Part shown: piece by piece, positions 1 to 7,754 of the stretch
Layout of the letters: each line of letters opens with the position of its first letter
Position numbering within the stretch: the first letter of the stretch is position 1
Source: Nonomuraea cypriaca
Lineage (GTDB): Bacteria; Actinomycetota; Actinomycetes; Streptosporangiales; Streptosporangiaceae
Assembly: GCF_015645445.1 (NCBI RefSeq)
Contig: NZ_JADOGI010000001.1
Location: 1 to 64,000 of the forward strand
DNA: 64,000 bases
Direction: 5' to 3'
Notes under the pieces: model-generated
Database searches by the model: none
What the model was told of the DNA's origin: nothing
What the model saw: only the letters and a program-made list of their open reading frames with translations
Translations under genes and position numbers: made by a program

Positions 1-1
1 G

Positions 2-181
2 TGCCCGCCCGTGCCGCCGGAGCTGCGGGGAGACCACCCGGCGCCCGCCCGCCCAGGCACCGCCGTGGACGAGCTGGCCACGCGGCTGGCCAGGCTCGGG
101 CACCGGCCACTCGTGGTGCCCCTCGACCACGACCCGGCCGTGCACGCGGTCCTGCCCTTCGTCGTCCAGGTGGTGTGTTGA
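2..181 (+). CDS. C-terminal end of an unidentified protein (starts outside the window)
   Basis: An open frame enters from the left edge and stops with TGA at 179-181, leaving 59 visible residues that end in Val-Cys. The stop overlaps the ATG of the YcaO gene (TGATG), so the two are probably translationally coupled and in one operon. The visible part is Ala/Leu/Val-rich and has a pattern seen at the ends of YcaO or ThiF-like proteins (a helix, then two hydrophobic strands), but it is too short to assign. Its position directly before a cyclodehydratase makes another RiPP maturation protein the likeliest identity; that is inference. Confidence 0.55.
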   Translation, partial: CPPVPPELRGDHPAPARPGTAVDELATRLARLGHRPLVVPLDHDPAVHAVLPFVVQVVC

Positions 182-1917
182 TGGTGTGCGTACCGGATAA
201 CGGGGAGTTGAGTGTTGCGGTCGGGGAGGGGCCGGTGCTTCCGGTTCGGACCGAGTTGGGGCGGGTGGTTGTCGGGCCGTTGGAACGGCCGGACGGGCCT
301 GGGTGCCGCGCCTGCGTACGCATCAGGGCCGCGCGTGTCCAGCCCGACGCCCGCAAGGCCGAGGCCGTACGCGCCCGGCACACGCCCGGCCCGAGCCAGT
401 GGCTCACCCCGCTCGCCGCAGACCTGGTCGAGTCCCTGGTGGCGAGCGAGACCGCCGCGCTCGCGGGCGACGCGGAACCCCGCACCGCGAACGCCGTCCT
501 GGAGATCGACCTGGCCACGCTGGAGGTCACCAGGCACCGGTTCCTGCCCGAACCCCTCTGCCCCGAGTGCGGCGACCTGCCGCCCGACGGCCCATGGGAG
601 CCCGACCTGCGATCCCGGCGCAAGCTCGGCGACAGCCCCAGGACACGGGAGATCGAGCTCGACGCGCTGCTCGAAACCTACGTGGACGGCAGGACCGGCA
701 TGATCCGGCCGCTGAAGTCGGGGACGCAGGGCGGCCTCACGGTGGCCAGCGCGATGTTGCCGATCCGCGCGGGCACCGGCCTCGAACCGGGCGTCGGCCG
801 TACCCGCAGCTACACCGCAAGCAAGCGCACCGCCGTGCTGGAGGCGTTGGAGCGCTACGGCGGCGTGAGCCCCGGCGGTCGGCGCACGGTCGTCACGTCC
901 GCGTACCGTGACGTCGCCGGGCACGCCGTTCACCCCGACAGCTTCGGCACGCACCCGGAGGAGAACTACGACCGTCCCGGCTTCGCGTTCCGCCGGTTCA
1001 CCGAGGACACCGTGTGCCGGTGGGTCTGGGGGTACTCCTTCGCCAAGGCGCAGCCCGTGCTGGTGCCGGAGAACCAGGTCTACTACTACGCCCGGCACCT
1101 GCCTGGCGGCGAGCAGCCGTTCGTCTTCGAGGTGTCCAACGGCTGCGCGCTCGGCTCGTGCCTGGAGGAGGCGATCCTGCACGGCCTGCTCGAGGTCGTC
1201 GAGCGGGACGCGTTCCTGCTCACCTGGCACGCCAGGCGCGAGGTCCCGCTGCTGGACCCGGCGCTCGCCCGCGACCCGGCGCTCGCGTTGCAGGCCGCCG
1301 CGATCACCGCCGAGACCGGGCACCGCGTGCTGTGCTTCGACACCACCGCCGAGCACGGCATCCCGAGCGTGTGGGTCATGGCCGTCGACGCCGAGGGCCG
1401 CGCGGACCGGCCCGCCACCGCCCACGCCGCAGGCTCGGCGCTCACTCTGGAGCAGGCCACGATGAACGCGCTCAGCGAGCTGGGCCCGCTGCTGGCCGAC
1501 GTGATCCGGCGTTACCCGGAGGAACGGGACCGGGCCGAGGCCATGGTCCGCGACCCCGAGCAGGTCCTCACCATGCACGACCACTCGCTGCTCTACGCGG
1601 CGCCGGGGGCCGCCGGGCGGCTGGAGTTCCTCACCGGGCGTGCCGACGGCCCGAAGAGCGGGTTCGGCGCGAGCCGGTTCACCGGCGACGACCTCACCGC
1701 GGACCTGCGCGTCATGGCGGATGCGGTCATCGAGGCCGGGATGGACGTCGTAGCCGTCGACCAGACCACGCCCGAGCACCTGGCCGGCGGGTTCAGCTGT
1801 GTGAAGGTGCTGGTGCCTGGGGCATTGCCGATGACGTTCGGGCACCAGTACCGGCGGCTGGACAACCTGCCGCGGCTGCCCGCCGCGCGCACCACCGACC
1901 CGCACCCGTTCCCGTGA
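181..1917 (+). CDS. YcaO cyclodehydratase with ThiF-like leader-binding N-terminus (azole-type RiPP maturation)
   Basis: A 578-residue protein. The ATG at 181 is chosen because it overlaps the stop of the preceding gene; an earlier in-frame GTG at position 1 gives only an Arg/Pro-rich extension. Residues 1-150 hold two CxxC pairs (C42/C45 and C127/C130) as in the zinc-binding E1-like/ocin-ThiF proteins that bind RiPP leader peptides. The rest is a YcaO domain, with acidic ATP/Mg-binding helices around E221-R225 and E329-R342. The last residues read DPHPFP, which contains the PxPxP tail typical of azoline-forming YcaO enzymes. Such enzymes use ATP to turn Cys/Ser/Thr of a precursor peptide into thiazolines or oxazolines. 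It is followed by a small YdhR-like protein, a radical SAM enzyme and an O-methyltransferase. The substrate peptide is not seen here. Confidence 0.88.
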   Translation: MVCVPDNGELSVAVGEGPVLPVRTELGRVVVGPLERPDGPGCRACVRIRAARVQPDARKAEAVRARHTPGPSQWLTPLAADLVESLVASETAALAGDAEPRTANAVLEIDLATLEVTRHRFLPEPLCPECGDLPPDGPWEPDLRSRRKLGDSPRTREIELDALLETYVDGRTGMIRPLKSGTQGGLTVASAMLPIRAGTGLEPGVGRTRSYTASKRTAVLEALERYGGVSPGGRRTVVTSAYRDVAGHAVHPDSFGTHPEENYDRPGFAFRRFTEDTVCRWVWGYSFAKAQPVLVPENQVYYYARHLPGGEQPFVFEVSNGCALGSCLEEAILHGLLEVVERDAFLLTWHARREVPLLDPALARDPALALQAAAITAETGHRVLCFDTTAEHGIPSVWVMAVDAEGRADRPATAHAAGSALTLEQATMNALSELGPLLADVIRRYPEERDRAEAMVRDPEQVLTMHDHSLLYAAPGAAGRLEFLTGRADGPKSGFGASRFTGDDLTADLRVMADAVIEAGMDVVAVDQTTPEHLAGGFSCVKVLVPGALPMTFGHQYRRLDNLPRLPAARTTDPHPFP

Positions 1918-1994
1918 AGAGCCCGCACCCGCCCGTGAAGAGGCCCGCGCCCGTTCCGGTGAAGAGCCCGCACCCGCCCGTGAAGAGGCCCGCA
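1905..1994 (+). repeat. 45-bp tandem direct repeat spanning the YcaO stop codon
   Basis: Two 45-bp units (1905-1949 and 1950-1994) match except for one base near the start and a few at the end of the second copy. Each unit contains two shorter copies of GTGAAGAG followed by CCCGC. The YcaO stop (1915-1917) lies inside the first copy, and degenerate copies continue to about 2030, just before the next ribosome binding site. One forward frame stays open through the repeats and would give a 36-residue Pro/Lys/Val peptide (1913-2024). There is no good evidence that it is translated. Confidence 0.85.
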
Positions 1995-2040
1995 GCCGCC
2001 AGTGAACAAGCCCGCATCCCGTGAAGAGGAAGGAGCCGCC

Positions 2041-2403
2041 GTGTACGTGGTGATCGTCGCGTTCGACCTGAAGGAGTCCGGCATCGACTTCGCCGAGTTG
2101 CGCGCCTGGGTGCACGACCGGGCGGCCGACGACTATTCGAGGCTGCCAGGGATGCGTTTCAAGGCGTGGTTCTCCGACGAGCGCAAACGGCTCTGGGGCG
2201 CGGTGTACCTGGTGGAGTCGATGTCGTCGTTCGACCGGGACAAGATCCCGCTGCTGCCCGATGGCGCGACCGGGCCGGTCGGCACCCGGCCGACATCGAT
2301 CATGTTCATGGAGCTGGAGGCGTTCGTGGCCGGGCCGGACGGGATGGACGGGATCGAGGAGCTCACCCGGCAGGGGCTGAGCATGGCGGGAGGGCTGTCA
2401 TGA
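2041..2403 (+). CDS. YdhR/ABM-like small protein in RiPP operon
   Basis: A 120-residue protein starting at GTG 2041 behind the purine-rich stretch GAAGAGGAAGGAG (2023-2035). The alternating hydrophobic pattern at the start (MYVVIVAFDL) and the overall length resemble the dimeric alpha+beta barrel YdhR/antibiotic-monooxygenase superfamily. Some members are oxygenases without cofactors, others are cyclases or bind ligands. The gene overlaps the downstream radical SAM gene by ATGA, so the two are co-translated. A tailoring step on the modified peptide is plausible, but the reaction cannot be read from the sequence. Confidence 0.6.
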   Translation: MYVVIVAFDLKESGIDFAELRAWVHDRAADDYSRLPGMRFKAWFSDERKRLWGAVYLVESMSSFDRDKIPLLPDGATGPVGTRPTSIMFMELEAFVAGPDGMDGIEELTRQGLSMAGGLS

Positions 2404-3635
2404 CCACATTGCCCGTACCGGCCGGCAAGGTCGGCAAGGTCGGCAAGGTCGGCAAGCTCGACGAGCCGCTGCTGCTCTACGTCAACGTGCCGTTCTGCAA
2501 CTCCAAGTGCCACTTCTGCGACTGGGTCGTGGACGTGCCGATCTCCGATCTGCGGCTCACGCCCGTGTCACAGGGCCGGGTCGACTACCTGGACGCGATG
2601 CGTACGCAGATCCGTACGCACGCGCCCGTCCTGCGCGAGGCCGGATACCGCGGCGAGGTCATGTACTGGGGCGGCGGCACCGCCACCGTCCTGACCGAGC
2701 AGGAGATCGAGCGGATCCACGCGTGCCTGGCGGCGGAGTTCGACCTGTCCTCGCTGGCCGAGACGACCATCGAGGGCAGCCCGGAGTCGGTCGACCTGGG
2801 CAAGCTGAAGCTGCTGCGCGGCCTCGGGTTCGACCGGGTGAGCCTGGGAGTGCAGTCGTTCGACGAGCGGCGGCTGCGCAGGATCGGCCGCGCGCACTCA
2901 GTCGGCCAGGCCGTGAGCAGCGTCGAGGCCGCGCGGGACGCCGGGTTCGACAACATCAACATCGATCTGATCGTCGGCTTCCCCGACCAGTCGCTGGAGG
3001 AGGTCGAGGACACGGTCAGGCAGGCGCTCGAACTGCCGGTGAACCACTTCTCCGTCTACTCCTACCGGGCGACCGAGGGCACCGTGATGCGCAAGCAGAT
3101 CGAGCGCAGCGGCACCGAGATCGTGCTGGAGCATCAGCTGCGCTCGTACCGGCTCGCGGCGGACATGCTGGAAGCGGCGGGGCATCCCGAGTACGCCGTC
3201 TCCTACTTCGGCGCGCCCCGGTGCCTCGCGGACGAGGCGTACTACCGGCTCAGCATGGACTGGATCGGCTTCGGCACGGGCGCCAACTCCCTGATCAACC
3301 AGCGCTACCTGCTGAACGGACGCGGCCGGATGCGCGACTTCACCAGCGACCCAGGCCGGTTCGAGGTGAACCTGCCGGCCGCGGCCGAGTCGCTCACCGT
3401 GCAGTGGCTGCCCAGGGCGCTGGGCACCGCCGAGGGCATCGACGCGGCGACCTTCCTGCGGCGTACCGGGGTGTCGTTGCGCGCGGCCTGCGAGGAGCCC
3501 GCGCTGAACGCGTTCCTGCGGCAGGTCAACCAATTCGGCGACCTCGTGGTCGACCGCGACGGCATCCGGCTGGCGAACGACGACCGTTCCGACGTGTTGT
3601 CCCGTACGTTCGCCGCCATGGGCTGGGTGTCCTGA
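2400..3635 (+). CDS. HemN-like radical SAM enzyme (possible class C methyltransferase)
   Basis: A 411-residue protein beginning with the ATG that overlaps the previous stop. The iron-sulfur motif CxxxCxxC is at C33, C37 and C40, followed by a GGG-containing SAM-binding stretch (MYWGGGT) and the HemN-type segment around NINIDLIVGFPDQ. HemN-like proteins in heme synthesis are oxygen-independent coproporphyrinogen oxidases. In thiopeptide-type RiPP clusters, close relatives act as class C radical SAM methyltransferases on azole or indole groups. The neighbouring YcaO and O-methyltransferase favour the tailoring role here. The N-terminus carries an unusual Gly-Lys-Val repeat (residues 9-19). Confidence 0.82.
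   Translation: MTTLPVPAGKVGKVGKVGKLDEPLLLYVNVPFCNSKCHFCDWVVDVPISDLRLTPVSQGRVDYLDAMRTQIRTHAPVLREAGYRGEVMYWGGGTATVLTEQEIERIHACLAAEFDLSSLAETTIEGSPESVDLGKLKLLRGLGFDRVSLGVQSFDERRLRRIGRAHSVGQAVSSVEAARDAGFDNINIDLIVGFPDQSLEEVEDTVRQALELPVNHFSVYSYRATEGTVMRKQIERSGTEIVLEHQLRSYRLAADMLEAAGHPEYAVSYFGAPRCLADEAYYRLSMDWIGFGTGANSLINQRYLLNGRGRMRDFTSDPGRFEVNLPAAAESLTVQWLPRALGTAEGIDAATFLRRTGVSLRAACEEPALNAFLRQVNQFGDLVVDRDGIRLANDDRSDVLSRTFAAMGWVS
2424..2456 (+). repeat. 9-bp tandem repeat (GGCAAGGTC) in the radical SAM gene
   Basis: Three perfect copies of GGCAAGGTC followed by a partial GGCAAG. In frame they encode the Gly-Lys-Val tract just before the catalytic domain. Copy number may vary by slippage without breaking the frame. 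Confidence 0.9.
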
Positions 3636-3638
3636 GTC

Positions 3639-4658
3639 ATGGACCCGATGCGTACGATGCTGGCCGCCACCGACCTGGTGACGCCCATGGCGGTACGGGT
3701 GGCGGCGACGTTGCGGGTCGCCGACCACATGGCGGCGGGCACGACGTCCGCGGCCGGGCTCGCCGACGCGGCGGGAGCCGACGCGGCGGCGCTGACGCGG
3801 TTGCTGCGCTACCTGGTCGCGCGCGGCATCTTCAGCGAGCCCGCGCCTGGCCGCTTCGGCCTGAACCCGGCCGCCGAGTTGCTGCGTGACGGCCGCCCCG
3901 ACCGGTTGCGCGACTGGCTCGACCTGACCGGCCCGATCGGCCGCGCGGACCTGGCGTTCGGGTCGCTGCTCGACGTGGTGCGCACCGGTAAGCCGGGCTA
4001 CCCGATGACGCACGGGCAGGGCTTCTGGGACGACCTCGCCGCCGATCCCGCGCTGGCGGGCGCGTACGACACCATGATGGGCGGCAAACGCGACTGGGCC
4101 GCGACCAGGCTCGCCGCGCTCGACTGGGGTCGTTCCCGGCATGTGGTCGACGTCGGCGGCGGCAACGGCACCCTGCTGTCCTGTGTGCTGGCCGCGCACC
4201 CGCACCTGCGCGGCACCGTCGTGGACCGCCCGGCGTCCGCGGCGGCCGCCGGGGCGGTGCTGGCGGCGGGGGGTGTCGCCGACCGCGGCGAGTTCCGCGC
4301 CGGGGACTTCTTCGAGCCGCTGCCGGTACGCGGCGCCGACACCTACCTGCTGAGCTCGATCGTGCACGACTGGGACGACTCCGCGGCCGTGGCGATCCTG
4401 CGACGCTGCGCGGAGGCCGCCGGTCCCGGCGGCCGGGTCCTGCTGTGCGAGCTGGTGTCCGGCGGGGGACGGGACCAGCGGGCGGTGACACAGATGGACC
4501 TGTGCATGCTCGTGTACTTCGGCGGCAGGGAACGCACCGAGGCCGAGTTCGCCGCGCTGGCGGGGCAGGCCGGGCTGGAGCTTCGCTCGGTGACACCGCT
4601 GCCGCCCCGGGAGTGGGGCAACTCGCTCATCGAGTGCGTACCCGCCTCCGTCGAATGA
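3639..4658 (+). CDS. SAM-dependent O-methyltransferase (plant/DmpM type)
   Basis: A 339-residue protein starting 3 nt after the radical SAM stop. It has an N-terminal winged-helix dimerisation region (about 1-90) and a class I methyltransferase fold with the SAM loop DVGGGNG at 171-177. The segment VHDWDD places a His-Asp-Trp at 242-244, where the catalytic base of this family lies. Length and layout match polyketide and RiPP O-methyltransferases. It is the last gene of the visible cluster, so it probably methylates a hydroxyl or carboxylate on the mature peptide; the target is unknown. Confidence 0.85.
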   Translation: MDPMRTMLAATDLVTPMAVRVAATLRVADHMAAGTTSAAGLADAAGADAAALTRLLRYLVARGIFSEPAPGRFGLNPAAELLRDGRPDRLRDWLDLTGPIGRADLAFGSLLDVVRTGKPGYPMTHGQGFWDDLAADPALAGAYDTMMGGKRDWAATRLAALDWGRSRHVVDVGGGNGTLLSCVLAAHPHLRGTVVDRPASAAAAGAVLAAGGVADRGEFRAGDFFEPLPVRGADTYLLSSIVHDWDDSAAVAILRRCAEAAGPGGRVLLCELVSGGGRDQRAVTQMDLCMLVYFGGRERTEAEFAALAGQAGLELRSVTPLPPREWGNSLIECVPASVE

Positions 4659-4682
4659 GACTCAACGAGTGACGCGCAGGGC

Positions 4683-4920
4683 CTACTCGACCGAGTCGGG
4701 GGCCTGGGTGCGTACCGTGAGGGTCTTCCTCTGTCCGAGGTCGAGCCGATTCATGATGGGGCTGATCAGGTCGTCGAGGCAGATGAAGGGCAGGTTGATG
4801 CCCGGCTCCAGCCTGATCTCCGCCTTGCCCGCCCCCGGCAGTTGAACAGCCTCCAGAGTTCGTCGTCGCCCGGTGGGATGTCGCCGGAAATAATCAGAAA
4901 CGTCCCGTTTCTGCCTGCGG
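4683..4920 (-). pseudogene. Possible gene remnant, unrecognised, with a frameshift
   Basis: On the minus strand a protein-like reading ends in TAG at 4683-4685 (residues such as EIRLEPGINLPFICLDDLI) with no start codon in frame. Directly upstream another frame is protein-like (TFLIISGDIPPGDDELWRLF), and a one-base shift near the G run at about 4845 would join the two. I do not recognise the family. It could be the end of a decayed gene cut off by the DUF418 gene. Confidence 0.3.
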
Positions 4921-4925
4921 TGGGC

Positions 4926-6098
4926 TCAGCCGCGCCCGTACGTCAGCCGCCGTAGTGCGACCTCGGCCGGTCCCCTTCGCCCGCCGGGCGCCAGCAGCGC
5001 GGCGAGCAGTACGGTGGCCAGCCAGGTCGCCACGGCGATGCCGGACGCCGTGGCGTCGCCGACGCGCGTGCCGAGCCCTCCCGCGTACGGCGCGAACACC
5101 GCCACGAAGACGACCGACTGGAGGAGGTAGCAGGTCAGCGACCACTGACCGCAGGCGGCGAGGGCTCTGATGGCCGGGCCGGGATGCCCGTGCCGCATGC
5201 GGCCGGTGACGAGCCCGATGACGGCCGCGTAGGCGAGTCCGCCGGCGATGCCGGTCACGCTGTGGAGCGCGTACGCCGATACGGCCACCATGTCCGACGG
5301 CTCCCAGATCTGGGTGTCGACCAGCGTCAGCGGCACTCCTCCGACGACAGCCAGCCCGGTGCCCAGGACGGCGACCCGCATGAGCAGGTCCCGATGCGAC
5401 ACGGGGTCCTCCAGCACGCGGCGCCGGGCTGCCCAGATCCCGAACAGGAACGCCGGCACCACGCTGGCGGCGAAGTACGTGGGCGTCATCCCGGACCACC
5501 CGATCAGCCGCATCACCGTCGCCTCGATCGGGTCGGCCATGGCGGCGGGCGTGTCGCCCTTGGGCGCGGAGATGGTGAGCAGCCCGAAGCCGACCAACAC
5601 CACGACGTGCAGCACGAGCCCGGCGACGGCGGCCCGTAACACGGCCCGGTCTGTGCGCCGGATGAACCCGGCGAGTACGAGCCCGACCAGCCCGTACGCG
5701 CCGAGGATGTCCCCGAAGAACAGGAGAAGCGCGTGGCAGAACCCGAACGCCAGCAGCCACAGGCTCCGGCGGCGCAGCACCCTGCGCACCTGCGGCCAGC
5801 CCGTGCCTGTGGCGAGCTTCCGGTTGGCGAGTTGCACCAGGCCGTAGCCGAACAGGACGGCGAACATGGGCAGAGCGCGCCCGTCCACCAGCAGGATCTG
5901 CACTCCGGCGACCAGCCGGTCGAGAGCGCCGCCGTCGAGAGCGTAGCCGCGGAAGCCCGCCTCGTGGCCTGACAGGTACATGTGCGCGTGCGCCAACGCG
6001 ATGAGCAGCAGCATCAGCCCGCGCGCGAGATCGGGCGCGAGCGCGCGCTGGGCGATGGGGGTGGCTCCGTGAACCGGGGCCGGTGGGGCGATGGACAT
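4926..6098 (-). CDS. DUF418 family integral membrane protein
   Basis: A 390-residue protein with about eight to ten hydrophobic segments and the DUF418 layout: an early DLARG motif (residues 24-28), a conserved NRK/RR loop after the third segment, and the family's closing LRRLTYGR. DUF418 proteins (YeiB-like) are bacterial membrane proteins related to acyltransferase-3 folds; their substrate is unknown. The gene diverges from a TetR-family regulator, and the 84-bp gap between them carries two palindromes. This suggests a regulated pump, lipid or envelope function. Confidence 0.85.
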   Translation of the reverse strand: MSIAPPAPVHGATPIAQRALAPDLARGLMLLLIALAHAHMYLSGHEAGFRGYALDGGALDRLVAGVQILLVDGRALPMFAVLFGYGLVQLANRKLATGTGWPQVRRVLRRRSLWLLAFGFCHALLLFFGDILGAYGLVGLVLAGFIRRTDRAVLRAAVAGLVLHVVVLVGFGLLTISAPKGDTPAAMADPIEATVMRLIGWSGMTPTYFAASVVPAFLFGIWAARRRVLEDPVSHRDLLMRVAVLGTGLAVVGGVPLTLVDTQIWEPSDMVAVSAYALHSVTGIAGGLAYAAVIGLVTGRMRHGHPGPAIRALAACGQWSLTCYLLQSVVFVAVFAPYAGGLGTRVGDATASGIAVATWLATVLLAALLAPGGRRGPAEVALRRLTYGRG

Positions 6099-6116
6099 GG
6101 CTGTCCCCTCGAATTT

Positions 6117-6164
6117 AGATACAAGAATGTAGCTAATGCTTCAAGGTAAACTACACCCGTGTAG
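6117..6164. promoter_or_regulatory. Paired palindromic operators between DUF418 and TetR genes
   Basis: One near-perfect palindrome, AGATACAAGAATGTAGCT (6117-6134, one mismatched pair), and one perfect palindrome, CTACACCCGTGTAG (6151-6164), share the core TACA..TGTA. Both are followed by GCTAAT. They sit in the AT-rich gap between the divergent genes, so they probably bind the adjacent TetR protein and control both directions. Confidence 0.65.
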
Positions 6165-6182
6165 CTAATCAAGGGGGCGTCC

Positions 6183-6782
6183 ATGGGCAACCACAACCCC
6201 AGGACACGCCGTCGGGGCGAAGAGCTGATCAAGGCCATCCACGACGCCGTGCTCGAAGAGGTGGTGGAGGTCGGCGTAGGGCGGCTGACCATGGACGGCA
6301 TCGGCCGGCGCGCGGCCACGCCCCGCACCACGCTCTACCGCCGCTGGTCGGACCCGATCGAGGTGCTCCTTGACGCGCTCTACCACCAGCACCCGGTGGA
6401 GGAGCCGACCCCCCAGGCCGACGACCTGCGCGGCGACCTCATCCGTGCCCTGCGCCTTATGGCCGAGTGGGCCCTCAGCCCGGCGGGCCGCGCTGTCGCG
6501 GCCATCCTCACCGACCCGAGGAGCGCCGCGCTGATGTCCGAGGCGCTCTTCGAGCGGGTCTTCGCCAACCGGGGTGGCACGTTCACCCGCACCGTGCTGC
6601 AGCACTACGCCGACCAGGGCCGCTTCCCTGCCGAACTGCTCACCCCCGTCGTGGCCGACATCGGCGAGGCACTCGTCACCAAGCGCCTGATCGACACCGG
6701 AACACCACCCACAGAAGAGGACCTCGCGGCGATCGTCGACCAGGCGATTCTGCCCGCGATCGGACTCGGCCCGCGAGCATGA
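6183..6782 (+). CDS. TetR/AcrR family transcriptional regulator
   Basis: A 199-residue protein. The N-terminal helix-turn-helix is at about residues 15-60, with the TetR signature around MDGIGRRAATPRTTLYRRW (the usual TLYRHW/YYHF-type recognition helix). The C-terminal two thirds are a helical ligand-binding domain of the TetR_C_11-like type. It starts 84 bp from the divergent DUF418 gene, with palindromes between, so it likely represses itself and DUF418. The ligand is unknown. Confidence 0.88.
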   Translation: MGNHNPRTRRRGEELIKAIHDAVLEEVVEVGVGRLTMDGIGRRAATPRTTLYRRWSDPIEVLLDALYHQHPVEEPTPQADDLRGDLIRALRLMAEWALSPAGRAVAAILTDPRSAALMSEALFERVFANRGGTFTRTVLQHYADQGRFPAELLTPVVADIGEALVTKRLIDTGTPPTEEDLAAIVDQAILPAIGLGPRA

Positions 6783-6815
6783 GCTTCGCGCCTCGCGAAC
6801 GCACCCCGCAGCGCC

Positions 6816-7652
6816 TCAGAAATGCTGGAGCCCGGCCACCCGCAGCATGTCGAGTGCTGTGGCTTCGGGGGTGCCAGGTTCGGCCGAGTACACCAGCACG
6901 GTCTGGTCGGTGTCCGGGAACACGAAGGTGTCGCAGTCGAGCATGAACGTGCCCAGCTCGGGATGGTTGATGCTCTTGGTCGCGGTACGCCAGGGTGCGG
7001 AACGTCCCTCCCGCCAGAGCTCGTCGAACCGCAGGCTGCCACGACGCAGTTCGTTGATCAATCGCGCCAGGTCGGGATCACCGGAATAGCGGGCCTGGGC
7101 GGCGCGCAGCGTGCCGACGGAGGCGCGCGTGGCCGCGTCGTCCTCATCCGGGGTCGCGGCGACCTGGCAGCGGCTACTGCCGAGGAAGCGTTGCCAGATG
7201 AGGTTCCGTCGCGATGGCGGCCACGCGGACATGTCGCCTTGAAGTGCCGCCGCGAGGGGATTCCAGGCCAGCACGTCGCCCTTGGCCGACAGCACCAGCA
7301 CGGGCAGGTCCGCCATGCGGTCCAGGAGCCGGAGCACGCTCGGTCGTACGACCATCGCGATGCGTCCGGTCTGGGGCGGCTCGTGGCCGGCGAGCCGGAA
7401 TGCCAGGTCGCGGTCGTCGTCGTTGAGCCGCAAGGCCTGGGTCAACGCGGCGATGACCTGGCGCGATGGCCGCGGGCCGCGCCCCTGCTCGAGCCGGACG
7501 ACGTAATCGACGCTCAGCCCCGCGAGCATGGCCACTTCCTCCCGCCGAAGGCCCGGCACCTGGCGGCGCGTTCCCGACGGCAGCCCGACGTCCTGCGGTC
7601 GCACGCGCGCCCGGGCGCTCCGCAGCACTTCGGCCAATTCAGCGCGGTTCAC
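6816..7652 (-). CDS. XRE-family regulator with MmyB-like ligand-binding domain
   Basis: A 278-residue protein. The GTG at 7652 is chosen because it follows GGAGGGG and begins the usual family start (LAEVLRSARARVRPQDVGLP). The XRE helix-turn-helix is at about 10-75 and contains the characteristic RRQVPGLRREEVAMLAGLSVDYVVRLEQGRG-type segment. The C-terminal part is an MmyB-like PAS-type domain that in homologues binds fatty acids or other small ligands (DVLAWNPLAAAL, then the conserved GTFMLDCDTF end). It diverges from the SDR gene at 7755, a very common pairing in actinobacteria, and likely represses it. Confidence 0.9.
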   Translation of the reverse strand: MNRAELAEVLRSARARVRPQDVGLPSGTRRQVPGLRREEVAMLAGLSVDYVVRLEQGRGPRPSRQVIAALTQALRLNDDDRDLAFRLAGHEPPQTGRIAMVVRPSVLRLLDRMADLPVLVLSAKGDVLAWNPLAAALQGDMSAWPPSRRNLIWQRFLGSSRCQVAATPDEDDAATRASVGTLRAAQARYSGDPDLARLINELRRGSLRFDELWREGRSAPWRTATKSINHPELGTFMLDCDTFVFPDTDQTVLVYSAEPGTPEATALDMLRVAGLQHF

Positions 7653-7754
7653 CCCTCCATGATGTCGCACGGGTCGCGCCGGTCGGGTGGTACCGCACGT
7701 CCTATGCGCCACCGGTCCTGGCGGGGGCCGGACGCGTTCACCGACGATCGACCC

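Noticed and set aside
1793..2017. Minus-strand frame with repeated GLFTGGCGLFTGTGAG, resembling a Gly/Cys/Thr-rich RiPP precursor
   Set aside because: It is the exact antisense of the 45-bp repeat and of the YcaO 3' end, has no ribosome binding site of note and continues into low-complexity Arg/Ala. The motif arises from the repeat itself.
2898..4367. 489-codon open frame on the minus strand opposite the radical SAM and methyltransferase genes
   Set aside because: Very rich in Arg, His, Val and Gly, with no domain signal. It mirrors the third-position GC of the two forward genes that have clear motifs.
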